Positions 56,775 through 64,000 of a DNA stretch of 64,000 nucleotides are shown one piece after another. The first letter of the stretch is position 1. Every line of letters starts with the position of its first letter. The notes below the pieces were generated by a model. It had not been told where the DNA came from and searched no databases. It saw only the letters and a program-made list of their open reading frames with translations. The translations under genes and the position numbers were made by a program. Source of the DNA: a virus; IMG/VR virus record IMGVR_UViG_3300006750_000005, positions 1 through 64,000 of that record; one strand, 5' to 3'.

Positions 56775-57060
56775 TCATATCGCCTTCATCATCCATTTTA
56801 GTATCTTCAAATATTATTGTACTAGGATCGTCTTTAAAACTCAAGCCTAAATTAAAAGAATCCAACAAAATAGCCTTGTCAGTTTTCTCTGCCATTACCC
56901 AACAGTAATCATCATCTTCATTAATTATAATGTTTCCTCGATGATCTTCTTGGGTAATTCCAATACTTAGCTTGATTCCATCTGGTAAAATAATTTCAAC
57001 TGATCCTTTTTCTTTAAGCTGTGTAATCAAAAGGTGCTGAATCTTGTTTACTCTATTCAT
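56752..57060 (-). CDS. Hypothetical protein, 102 aa
   Basis: MNRVNKIQHLLITQLKEKGS followed by alternating strands (VEIILPDGIKLSIGITQED). Overlaps the convergent gene by 23 bases. Unknown. Confidence 0.55.
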   Translation of the reverse strand: MNRVNKIQHLLITQLKEKGSVEIILPDGIKLSIGITQEDHRGNIIINEDDDYCWVMAEKTDKAILLDSFNLGLSFKDDPSTIIFEDTKMDDEGDMIRLLEVV

Positions 57061-57131
57061 GGTTCGATCCTCTACAAAACAAGGTAAGGTTATCTTGTTT
57101 TATATAGGATTTGATAATACTTGAAAATCAA

Positions 57132-57584
57132 TTAATAATATCGAACTTGATTAGGGTTCATATACGTGTATTCGTAGCCTTCATACTCCAAATGTTCTAC
57201 CTCTTCCTCCTCTTGATAGGGATAAGGCTTTAACTCTCCTTCGTTATCTTCCATTAAAGTCCAACAGTATATTTTCCGTTTATCTTTATAGATTTCTATT
57301 AATGATAGATTATCTGTTCCAAGTGCTTTGCGAGCTACCTTAAAAACAACATTAAAGGGAAGAAATGGTGCGTTTGCTCCCATTATTTGAAAAGTGACAA
57401 GTTTATAAGTTCCATAATCGGCTTTATTGTAGTGAATCTGCAATTTATACCCATCTACATAAGCTTCTATGGATTTAAATAAATTAACCTCATCTTCAAC
57501 ATGAGGAGGAGACATAGGGTAGTTGTATGGAACTAAGCGTTCTCCCAAAGCCTTCAAATTTCTTAAACTTTCATCAATGTCCAT
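57132..57584 (-). CDS. Hypothetical protein, 150 aa
   Basis: MDIDESLRNLKALGERLVPY, then a beta-rich part VNLFKSIEAYVDGYKLQIHY, and a Tyr/Glu-rich end HLEYEGYEYTYMNPNQVRYY. Not recognised. Confidence 0.6.
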   Translation of the reverse strand: MDIDESLRNLKALGERLVPYNYPMSPPHVEDEVNLFKSIEAYVDGYKLQIHYNKADYGTYKLVTFQIMGANAPFLPFNVVFKVARKALGTDNLSLIEIYKDKRKIYCWTLMEDNEGELKPYPYQEEEEVEHLEYEGYEYTYMNPNQVRYY

Positions 57585-57682
57585 AATATTATATATTCAA
57601 TCCAAAATTTAACTTAGTAATTATGTAATTTAAAAAAAATAGCATATATAATTGCCTCGCCCATTTTTTTTAAATTTTATAC

Positions 57683-57711
57683 TTGCGAACGTTCTCATTA
57701 TTTTCTATAAT
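57683..57711 (+). promoter_or_regulatory. Sigma70-type promoter
   Basis: TTGCGA, 17 bases, TATAAT, 20 bases before the ATG at 57732 with AGGAG between. Confidence 0.7.
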
Positions 57712-57731
57712 TATCGCAATAGGAGTTTACC

Positions 57732-58214
57732 ATGAACAAATGTCTAATGATCGACACCCCCGATCACAAATTATTTACATCCGAAGAAAATTACCCCAGT
57801 TTAATTGAGTTCTCAAGAGCTTTAGGAGCAGAAGTCTCGCTTGTTGAGTTTGAAGGAGGCGAATTATGCGACATGAGTGAATTAGCGTCAAAGCTATGCA
57901 GTCCAGAGCCATCTAAAGACGAAAGAGGCTATGAAGTCATACAAACCAAAATACCACGCGCTGGAAGACCTAAAAAGCTGTCTGGGGAAGCCAAAGCCCT
58001 TGACCGAACTGGGCGGGTAACATCATTCATCGAAGCTGAGTTCCTAGTTGGAAATGAGGTTTGCTTTAAGAATTTAAAAAGCAAATTTAAAAACTACAAC
58101 ATAAACGATGAATCTTTGTCTGATCATCTTCAAAGTATTAAAAAATCATTGTCAGATCGTGGATACAACATCCAAGAAACCATGCCTAAGACTTATCGTG
58201 TAATTCTTGACTAG
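57732..58214 (+). CDS. Hypothetical protein, 160 aa
   Basis: MNKCLMIDTPDHKLFTSEEN, a linker with PRAGRPKKLSGEAKALDR (AT-hook-like GRPKK), then KNLKSKFKNYNINDESLSDH as a helical C-terminus. It has its own early-type promoter, so it may be an early DNA-binding protein. Overlaps the convergent gene by 29 bases. Confidence 0.65.
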   Translation: MNKCLMIDTPDHKLFTSEENYPSLIEFSRALGAEVSLVEFEGGELCDMSELASKLCSPEPSKDERGYEVIQTKIPRAGRPKKLSGEAKALDRTGRVTSFIEAEFLVGNEVCFKNLKSKFKNYNINDESLSDHLQSIKKSLSDRGYNIQETMPKTYRVILD

Positions 58215-58794
58215 ATTCCCATTTGATCTCATCACGATCATTGTGATGCCTTGCCATCACAAACAGCAAATCACTTAAGCGATTTATGTAGGTCAAAAGA
58301 AGTTTGTCGCTATCACTATGAGTTGGAAACGGTCCAAAAAAAGCCATTTCTGATAAGTCAATTTTTTGAGCAAGAGCATTTAAAAAGCAACCAACAACCT
58401 TTGTCTCTACTCGCCTACAAATTGTGCGAGCGTGATGCAAGTGAACCGACCCCTTTGACCCATGGGGCAATATAAAATTTTCTAACGGTTCACTCTTGCT
58501 TTCATAATGATCAATACTCTCTTCAATAGATGATATTCTTTTTGACCAAAAATCATCATCTCTATTTCCGCTAGAAATATTAAATCCAAACTCAAAAATA
58601 TCTCTTTGAACATCAATCAACAAAGCATGGGCATCAAAATCATAAAATGAACTCATCACAACTCCAAGATATGAACAAAGCTCATCTAAAGCCCCGCCTA
58701 ATTCAATGAATTCATCGCTTTTATTTACTCTACATGAAAGCAAAGGTGAAAAGGTTTCTCCAAAATCACCAGTTTTTGTGTAAATTTTAGGCAT
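58186..58794 (-). CDS. Cob(I)alamin adenosyltransferase (PduO type)
   Basis: KIYTKTGDFGETFSP is the family start (T-K-T/R-G-D-x-G-x-T). RVNKSDEFIELGGALDELCS, then LPHGSKGSVHLHHARTICRR and INRLSDLLFVMARHHN are the cobalamin/ATP binding landmarks. It adds adenosyl to cob(I)alamin, giving coenzyme B12. A B12-dependent class II ribonucleotide reductase would need it, but none is in this window. 202 residues. Overlaps the next gene by eight bases. Confidence 0.88.
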   Translation of the reverse strand: MPKIYTKTGDFGETFSPLLSCRVNKSDEFIELGGALDELCSYLGVVMSSFYDFDAHALLIDVQRDIFEFGFNISSGNRDDDFWSKRISSIEESIDHYESKSEPLENFILPHGSKGSVHLHHARTICRRVETKVVGCFLNALAQKIDLSEMAFFGPFPTHSDSDKLLLTYINRLSDLLFVMARHHNDRDEIKWESSQELHDKS

Positions 58795-59845
58795 AATTAT
58801 CGTGTGTTCGATTAACTCTAATGAACGTAGTTTTCTTACTCAAGTCTTTCAAACATTTAGCTCCTACATATGAACATGTACTACGCAGTCCTCCCGTAAT
58901 TTGCTGCAACGTACCCGCCACAGGTCCCTTATAAGGCACTGTGACACATTTGCCTTCAGATGCCCTATGACCTCTCAAACCGCCGTTATACTTGTCCTGA
59001 GCCTCTTTGGAGGACATTCCATAAAACTCTAGCGATTCTTTTTCCAAATCGGAATGCCCGTCATAGCCCTCTACCTCCTTGAAATTCCACCTTCCCTCAC
59101 ATTCATCATGCCCAGCAAGGAATCCTCCAAGCATTACAAAATCAGCGCCAGCACCAAAAGCTTTTGCCACGTCTCCTGGTTGTCTGATTCCTCCATCGCT
59201 ACAAATGTGACCGCCTAATCCATGTGCTGCGTCTGAGCACTCTATGATGCTAGAAAGTTGGGGAAATCCTATAGCCGTTACCGTTCTTGTGAGGCATGTA
59301 CTTCCGCTCCCAATTCCGCATTTTATAATATCTGCCCCACCAGATAGCAACAGACTTTCTACCATTTCTCTAGTGCATACATTTCCAGCCATAATTGTAG
59401 ATTGGGGAAACTTTTCACGCACTTCTAACACCTTCTTCTCAAAGACATTCATGTACCCATTAGCAACATCAATGCATATACAAGGAATAGACTCAGCCCT
59501 TTCTGCGACCTTATCTATCTTTTTAAAATCGCTATCAGATATTCCCATTGTGTAAAACACATCATACTTGCCATCAGTTGAGAAAAACTCAGACAATTGA
59601 TCGACAGAATAGTGCTTGTGAAGTGCAGTCAAAGATCCTTCATTTGACATAGCTTTCGACATGGCAAATGTTCCAATACAACTCATATTGGCCGCTACTA
59701 CAGGGACACCTCTAAAGGTATTTTTTGAATTAAGAAAAGTATATTCTCTAAACAAGTCTACGTCTGAACGACTAGAATTGTCGGACCTTTTAGGTCTAAT
59801 TAAAACATCAGAAAAGTCAAGCTTTACATCTTGTTCAATTTGCAT
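58787..59845 (-). CDS. guaC: GMP reductase
   Basis: LDFSDVLIRPKRSD, AANMSCIGTFAMSKAM, CICIDVANGYMNVFE, IKCGIGSGSTCLTRTV and ICSDGGIRQPGDVAKAFGAG are the IMPDH/GMPR barrel; catalytic Cys is in GSTCLTR. GGLRSTCSYVGA near the end and the lack of a CBS insert favour GuaC over IMPDH. It turns GMP into IMP with NADPH, so it can shift host purines to adenine. 352 residues. Confidence 0.88.
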   Translation of the reverse strand: MQIEQDVKLDFSDVLIRPKRSDNSSRSDVDLFREYTFLNSKNTFRGVPVVAANMSCIGTFAMSKAMSNEGSLTALHKHYSVDQLSEFFSTDGKYDVFYTMGISDSDFKKIDKVAERAESIPCICIDVANGYMNVFEKKVLEVREKFPQSTIMAGNVCTREMVESLLLSGGADIIKCGIGSGSTCLTRTVTAIGFPQLSSIIECSDAAHGLGGHICSDGGIRQPGDVAKAFGAGADFVMLGGFLAGHDECEGRWNFKEVEGYDGHSDLEKESLEFYGMSSKEAQDKYNGGLRGHRASEGKCVTVPYKGPVAGTLQQITGGLRSTCSYVGAKCLKDLSKKTTFIRVNRTHDNYA

Positions 59846-59855
59846 TCAACACTTC

Positions 59856-61061
59856 CTACTTCATTAAATCCTCGTTTTGATCAACGACAGCCACTTCAAC
59901 AGTTTTGTCACTATTAGTAAGAGCAATTGCTTCTTCAAAATCCGAAAAATATTTACGAACTTGGTCAGCATCGTCTGCATCAACCAATTTTGGATGTTCA
60001 AATAACAACTCCATAGGAATCGTATTTCTTGAAAGGGCGGATTTAAATTTTACATTTTCGCTGCCAGCGTATTCAGGCTTAACTTCATAATTTCCACCTG
60101 TTCCTGGCGTTATTCTTTCGGATTGAATCAATGCCGTCAATAAACCGCCAGTAGGATCAATTCCACGATCAAAATATAATGGAATCCCACCTTCATTTGT
60201 AGATGTTGGAATTTCAAGAAACGGAGTATTGGACCTGTTCTTTTTGTTGGCAACTTTAATATTAACGCCCAACGGCTTCTTCAACTCCTTGTCTTCAATC
60301 TTCTTATGTGCAGAAGTTCTAACTCTGCAAGATGCATAAAACTCCAAAGACTTCCCTCCCGGTGTTATTTCTGGATTTCCGTACATAACTCCAATTTGCA
60401 TACGTGTTTGATTAATGATAAACAATGTAGCATTTTCTTTTTGAAGTATGGGCGTTAATTTTCTTAACTCTTTGCCAATAATCTTCGCCCTTTCTCCTGG
60501 CTGTTCCTTTGCTCCAACGACTCGCTTCCATTCGGCATCGTTATACTCTTCCCCAAGATCGGTTTCTCTAAGCTCTCTTTCACATGGAGATACTGTAATC
60601 GAATCGTACACCACACAGATAGGAACATCTGGTCCTTTAACTTCTCTGATCTTCCTTATTACATTTGTTATTTTTGCAAACGCCCTCTCTAGCGTCTCTG
60701 GCGTATATCTAATAAGCCTGTTTAGATCAATATGTCCAGCACGCTCTGCAAAGTCAGGGTTTAATGCATTTTCTGTATCTAAAAGAATTGCATAACCATC
60801 AGCCTTTTGCGTGCCTCCCAAAATAGTCATTCCCCAAAGAGACTTAGCCGATGCTGATGGTCCATAAAATTCTGTTATTCTTCCGCCTGGAATTCCACCA
60901 CCAATAAACCTTCCAGAGCAAACAAAATTCATTGCCAAATTGCCAGTATCAATATAATATGTCACTGTCTCTGCGTTAGCAACTACTTCTCCACCAAACT
61001 CTGATGCCAACTCATTGAAAATATCATCATCGGTTTTCTTCTTAGATTTCTTCTTCGCCAT
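59856..61061 (-). CDS. RecA/UvsX-type recombinase
   Basis: Basic start MAKKKSKKKTDDD; then SGRFIGGGIPGGRITEFYGP, Walker A GPSASAKSL (Gly to Ala, as seen in UvsX-type loops), VVYDSITV as Walker B, and LFIINQTRMQIGVMYG as L1/L2 area with NPEITPGGKSLEFYAS. The ATP loop resembles T4 UvsX more than bacterial RecA. 401 residues, with an acidic C-terminal tail. Recombination-dependent replication and repair. Confidence 0.9.
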   Translation of the reverse strand: MAKKKSKKKTDDDIFNELASEFGGEVVANAETVTYYIDTGNLAMNFVCSGRFIGGGIPGGRITEFYGPSASAKSLWGMTILGGTQKADGYAILLDTENALNPDFAERAGHIDLNRLIRYTPETLERAFAKITNVIRKIREVKGPDVPICVVYDSITVSPCERELRETDLGEEYNDAEWKRVVGAKEQPGERAKIIGKELRKLTPILQKENATLFIINQTRMQIGVMYGNPEITPGGKSLEFYASCRVRTSAHKKIEDKELKKPLGVNIKVANKKNRSNTPFLEIPTSTNEGGIPLYFDRGIDPTGGLLTALIQSERITPGTGGNYEVKPEYAGSENVKFKSALSRNTIPMELLFEHPKLVDADDADQVRKYFSDFEEAIALTNSDKTVEVAVVDQNEDLMK

Positions 61062-61082
61062 TTTTATCTCTTTATATGTTAA

Positions 61083-61673
61083 TTATTCTATGCCTGCATT
61101 GGCAAGTATTCTTTTAGCCTTTTCAACTTCCTTACGAAGCTTGTCTTCCTGCCTTTTCTTTTTGGCGGCAGACTTTCTATCCTTCGCCCTCTTAAGGCTG
61201 GCTAGTTCATCTGTATAAACCTTCTTTTGTCTTGCATCAAAAGTCTTCTTCAACGAAGTCTTGCCAATAGATTGCACAATTTTAACATTGTCATTAGCCA
61301 ATTCTCTAATCACATGATCTGTCAAGTTTTCTAAATCAACTTCCTGCAAGTCCCTAGCATAACGAGTGTCAGAGTAATAATACCTCTTTTCCGCCTTCAA
61401 CTTTTCTTCTCTGTCTTTTATTTCCTTCAAGTTGACCCAACCCTTTTCTTTAAGTGATTTATTTAAATTTTCATCACTATCTTCAAGAGTCTTTATTGCC
61501 AAGGAATTTATGTCCCTCTTCAAATCAAAATTGCCTTTAGATAAGGCAATTAAGTCATCCATGGAATTGATTTCCTGCACCCTCATATCAGGCTCACAAC
61601 AACAATTGTCATCATAACCACGATCATAGCACTCGCAACTATTTGCATTTACTAAAATTAATTTGTAGGACAT
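61083..61673 (-). CDS. Hypothetical coiled-coil protein, 196 aa
   Basis: Cys-rich start NSCECYDRGYDDNCCCEPDM, then a helical region and a strongly charged coiled coil at the end (KRAKDRKSAAKKKRQEDKL). No homologue recalled. Between SSB and RecA, so possibly a UvsY-like mediator or replication accessory; that is inference from position only. Confidence 0.55.
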   Translation of the reverse strand: MSYKLILVNANSCECYDRGYDDNCCCEPDMRVQEINSMDDLIALSKGNFDLKRDINSLAIKTLEDSDENLNKSLKEKGWVNLKEIKDREEKLKAEKRYYYSDTRYARDLQEVDLENLTDHVIRELANDNVKIVQSIGKTSLKKTFDARQKKVYTDELASLKRAKDRKSAAKKKRQEDKLRKEVEKAKRILANAGIE

Positions 61674-61701
61674 TTCGCACCTAATTTAAAAAAAGCGACC
61701 C

Positions 61702-61736
61702 TCGCCTACCGCCATCCAGTCGCATGCGGTAGGCGA
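61702..61736 (-). terminator. Terminator of the SSB gene
   Basis: TCGCCTACCGC and its complement form an 11-bp stem; on the minus strand it is followed by GGGTCGCTTTTTTT. Confidence 0.8.
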
Positions 61737-61747
61737 AAGCCAACTAA

Positions 61748-62776
61748 TTACATTCCTTGAATATCATTCCAGAAATCATCTTCGATAAGTGTTTCACCAC
61801 CATCAGGCTTGACTTCTGTAGCTGTAGAAGCAGCCACCTCTTCTTTTACTTCAGACTTAGTTTCGACACTAGCGGCAGGAGTATCTACAGGAGCATCCAC
61901 TTTAACCACTTCCATCTCAACTTTTGTCTCAGTTTTAATCTGAAAATCTTTCGGATTATAAGAAGATGTACTTGCACCTGTTGGCTTGATGATGCCAAGA
62001 TGGATCTGCAACTTTTCCTTAAGTTCTTCAAAAGGAAGAACTCTTCTCAAAGCGGCAATGTCATGCAAGTTTTCTGCCCACTTAGCACGATCCTCTGGAC
62101 TTCCAATTGAAGATGGATCGAGAAAACGAGTCTTGCTGTAGTCTGGGAATTGACCTTTTTGATCCTTGTAGATCCTCAATGTGCGACCTTCATCTAAGTC
62201 GGTCACATCACCCATTTTTGGAATTCCCTTATCTTCATTTCCTGTGAAGGAATTGATGATAGTCTCATGCACTGTTACGCCAACAGAAAGAATCTTGTTG
62301 TCGTTGTCTACAGCATCGTTGTCAGATCTTCCGACCACAACAACATTGTAATAAAAACGAGCAATAGGCTTTAGCTTCCTGGCATCGTTCTTTTTAGCTT
62401 CTGCTTCTGGATGACGACCTTCTTTGTCAAGTTGGTCTGCCTCTTTCCACAGATGAGTATAATGAAGATTTGCGGGACAATCTTCTTCGCCTTCTGGGGC
62501 TACCCAGTATCCGCCTTTCAACACTCTGCGAGAGTGGTATGATCGAGGATTAACGCCATTGACGCCTAGCTTGACAAGACGTGTCGGTTGACACAATCCG
62601 CCAGCCATAATTGGCTTGGTCTTATCTGGAGGAAGGACTCGAACGTCCACCCATCCAACACCATCAGGCATTTTTACGAAATTCTTTAAGTAATCTTGGT
62701 TTCCAGGGTTGTCCTTCTTTTGAAGTCTATCCCCTTCGCTTTGTAAGTCATTTAGTTGGTCAAGGTCTAAAGCCAT
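61748..62776 (-). CDS. Single-strand DNA-binding protein (gp32-like)
   Basis: MALDLDQLNDLQSEGDRL, then an OB-like core with VDVRVLPPDKTKP, SRRVLKGGYWVAPEGEEDCP and LKPIARFYYNVVVVGR with several exposed aromatic residues. A long acidic tail (ETKSEVKEEVAASTATEV and EDDFWNDIQGM) is as in gp32/SSB. Cys and His in CPANLHYTHLW could bind zinc as in gp32. 342 residues. Sits next to RecA, with its own promoter and structured leader. Confidence 0.75.
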   Translation of the reverse strand: MALDLDQLNDLQSEGDRLQKKDNPGNQDYLKNFVKMPDGVGWVDVRVLPPDKTKPIMAGGLCQPTRLVKLGVNGVNPRSYHSRRVLKGGYWVAPEGEEDCPANLHYTHLWKEADQLDKEGRHPEAEAKKNDARKLKPIARFYYNVVVVGRSDNDAVDNDNKILSVGVTVHETIINSFTGNEDKGIPKMGDVTDLDEGRTLRIYKDQKGQFPDYSKTRFLDPSSIGSPEDRAKWAENLHDIAALRRVLPFEELKEKLQIHLGIIKPTGASTSSYNPKDFQIKTETKVEMEVVKVDAPVDTPAASVETKSEVKEEVAASTATEVKPDGGETLIEDDFWNDIQGM

Positions 62777-62956
62777 TGTACTTCTCCGGTTGTTGTTAAA
62801 ATAGTTTTTAAGTTACGTTCGTTACTGTGGACTGTCGCAATGAAACTTCCTACCCAATCAACTGCTCTTAAAAAGAGTCTTACACCAAGGCAATAGGCTC
62901 TAACGTATTTCTCGGTCGTCCCGACCGTGCGTAACCTCTAAGAGGACTTTATTCTT
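62777..62956 (-). other. Structured 5' leader of the SSB gene
   Basis: About 180 bases between the predicted transcription start and the ATG. GC-rich hairpin CGGTCG-GGA-CGACCG, a short CCTCTTAGAGG hairpin and CTCTT-TTT-AAGAG can form. GAGAAGTAC precedes the ATG. T4 gp32 represses its own mRNA by binding a pseudoknotted leader, so an autoregulatory leader is a reasonable inference. Confidence 0.5.
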
Positions 62957-62962
62957 TTCATT

Positions 62963-62991
62963 ACTATAAACCGTATCGGAGAAGCAATCAA
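62963..62991 (-). promoter_or_regulatory. Sigma70-type promoter of the SSB gene
   Basis: On the minus strand TTGATT, 17 bases, TATAGT. The same -35 and spacing as the ThyA-DHFR promoter. Confidence 0.65.
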
Positions 62992-63007
62992 TAGACTTTA
63001 ATTAATT

Positions 63008-63448
63008 TTACGATTTTTTATTTTGAGTCGCCAAATGCCTTTCAACTTCCTCTGCCTCTTTCCTGGCTTTCTCTTTCAAATAATTAACCTTTTCATCAAC
63101 TGTCTTAAGACCTTGCGCCTCAAGCTCCTCATTCAACTCTTCTCGCTGAAGATCTTCTTTGATGTGTTCTTCTTCTAAGGCTTCAAGAATTTTCAAGTTA
63201 TGTTCTAATTGCTCAAACGCCTTTCTCTCTCTTTCCTTATCGTTTTCATCTTTGATCTTCTGTTTTTCTGGACTGCGATATGGAGGGTCTGGTTTGTCGA
63301 ACAGTTTAGCCTCAAGATCTAAAGCGGCTTCAATCCTTTTCCTTTCCTTCTCTGTCTTCCTGATAGCCGCTCTTTTGATACGCACCTTTGCCTTGGCATT
63401 GCGTTCTTTTTCTTTCTTCTTTTTAAATTTTCTTTGCTCTTTGTTCAT
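63008..63448 (-). CDS. Basic coiled-coil protein, 146 aa
   Basis: MNKEQRKFKKKKEKERNAKA, then long charged helices (EQLEHNLKILEALEEEHIKE). No motif. The N-terminal third is very lysine-rich, suggesting nucleic-acid binding. Confidence 0.6.
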   Translation of the reverse strand: MNKEQRKFKKKKEKERNAKAKVRIKRAAIRKTEKERKRIEAALDLEAKLFDKPDPPYRSPEKQKIKDENDKERERKAFEQLEHNLKILEALEEEHIKEDLQREELNEELEAQGLKTVDEKVNYLKEKARKEAEEVERHLATQNKKS

Positions 63449-63452
63449 AATT

Positions 63453-64000
63453 TTACCTTAATGCTACCATGCTACCTGGATCTCCGCCCGTATAGCCTTG
63501 ATCTACTGAAAAATCGCCAACCAAACCTCTTCCCTCTGGAACAAAATGATTTGCATGCATGATTTGCTTAACTCCAGTATTATCAACCGTAACGTAAGCA
63601 ATTCCGTGAGCCGCACTGTTTCCAGCATTTCGTTCTTCATAAATTGGATACTTAGTGCCATGCGAAAAATTCAACTTTCGTCTTTTTGCTTCATCTTCAA
63701 GATACTTCTCTGGGTTATAAACCTCATAACGTATAGGAGGCTTTCCATTCAATATCTTACTCTGAGGCTGAGCCTGAGTCTGGTGAGGTGCAGGAACAGC
63801 TTGAGGAACAGCTTGAGGAACAGGAGCTACTGTTGTCTGCACTGCCACTGGAACGGCGACAGGAACTTCATGAGGCATAACCCCCGCTGGAAGTGGCGGT
63901 GCTGGAACCACCTGAACCACGTCTTCACAATGCAGTTTTGCACCTTGATCAAAGCGATATTTCTTATTTTTTAAAATAATACCGCCCTTAGTCTCCTTAA
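63453..64000 (-). CDS. Proline-rich protein, N-terminus cut by window edge
   Basis: The frame stays open to the right edge without a start (reading KKYRFDQGAKLHCED before PAPPLPAGV), so the N-terminus is outside. Residues then run VPVAVPVAVQTTVAPVPQAV, an Ala/Pro/Val-rich repetitive stretch, then a globular C-terminus with IRYEVYNPEKYLEDEAKRR and HGIAYVTVDN. Ends GSMVALR. Perhaps a virion or tail-associated linker protein; not recognised. Confidence 0.65.
   Translation of the reverse strand, partial: KETKGGIILKNKKYRFDQGAKLHCEDVVQVVPAPPLPAGVMPHEVPVAVPVAVQTTVAPVPQAVPQAVPAPHQTQAQPQSKILNGKPPIRYEVYNPEKYLEDEAKRRKLNFSHGTKYPIYEERNAGNSAAHGIAYVTVDNTGVKQIMHANHFVPEGRGLVGDFSVDQGYTGGDPGSMVALR

Noticed and set aside
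57061-57080. GGTTCGATCC as a tRNA T-loop
   Set aside because: The flanks do not form a T-stem or acceptor stem, and it lies directly next to a gene start.
62777-62960. A second group I intron before the SSB gene
   Set aside because: No P7-like GACTA/TAGTC pair and no broken reading frame to restore; the gene is complete from its ATG.

Overview
The window looks like a piece of a large, AT-rich tailed-phage (jumbo or 'huge' phage) genome rather than a bacterial chromosome. Genes are short, tightly packed and often overlap by 1-14 bases, and most cannot be assigned. The recognisable ones form a virus-owned replication and nucleotide set: a DNA polymerase III alpha subunit split over two genes, a UvsX/RecA-type recombinase, a gp32-like single-strand binding protein, a Ski2/Hel308-type helicase, ThyA, DHFR, dNMP kinase, GMP reductase, Dam methylase and a polynucleotide-kinase-like enzyme. 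Lipoprotein signal peptides and an ADP-heptose-type HldE enzyme suggest a Gram-negative host. No capsid, portal, tail-sheath or terminase gene is recognised here, so the virus assignment rests on gene style, the T4-like replication genes and the phage-typical small proteins.

Layout. 1-5.6 kb: a zinc-ribbon-repeat nuclease (cut by the left edge), a MerR-type regulator and the C-terminal half of Pol III alpha. 5.7-7.7 kb: an intein-bearing RGP/GT75-like glycosyltransferase. 7.7-11.3 kb: a tandem array of about a dozen small related proteins with a W-x-x-Y signature, with decayed copies. 11.3-19 kb: small membrane and lipoproteins, a GT4 glycosyltransferase, a tmRNA gene, a LamG-like Cys-rich protein, PspC and an acidic scaffold-like protein. 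19-21.5 kb: the N-terminal half of Pol III alpha, carrying a 240-nt group I intron and a mini-intein. 22-28 kb: ClpP-like protease, SpoVR, YeaH/DUF444 and PrkA, a complete stress module. 28-33.5 kb: small proteins with a shared N-terminal motif and a 754-residue orphan. 33.5-38.3 kb: glycosyltransferase, AAA ATPase, YhaM-like nuclease, HldE and a phosphoesterase. 38.4-40.7 kb: ThyA/DHFR operon with a good promoter and a palindromic leader. 41-57 kb: rIIA-like GHKL ATPase, Dam, zinc-finger nuclease, membrane-anchored caspase-like protein, DUF6899, PNK, homing-type nucleases, cupin, dNMP kinase and an intein-split helicase. 57.7-64 kb: cobalamin adenosyltransferase, GMP reductase, RecA, SSB with a structured leader, and a right-edge partial gene.

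Themes. (1) Mobile self-splicing elements target the replication and sugar genes: three inteins, one group I intron, and free-standing LAGLIDADG, HNH, GIY-YIG-like and Vsr-like nucleases. (2) At least twelve proteins begin with a short M-K-x-F/W-x-x-F/W-L-x-E motif resembling the T4 capsid-targeting sequence; four of them have a late-promoter-like box exactly five bases before the ATG, predicting leaderless mRNAs. (3) Host-takeover functions: tmRNA with ClpP, PrkA-YeaH-SpoVR, PspC, and a caspase-fold protein with an EF-hand-like loop.

All assignments come from reading the sequence and recalling family motifs; no database search was run.
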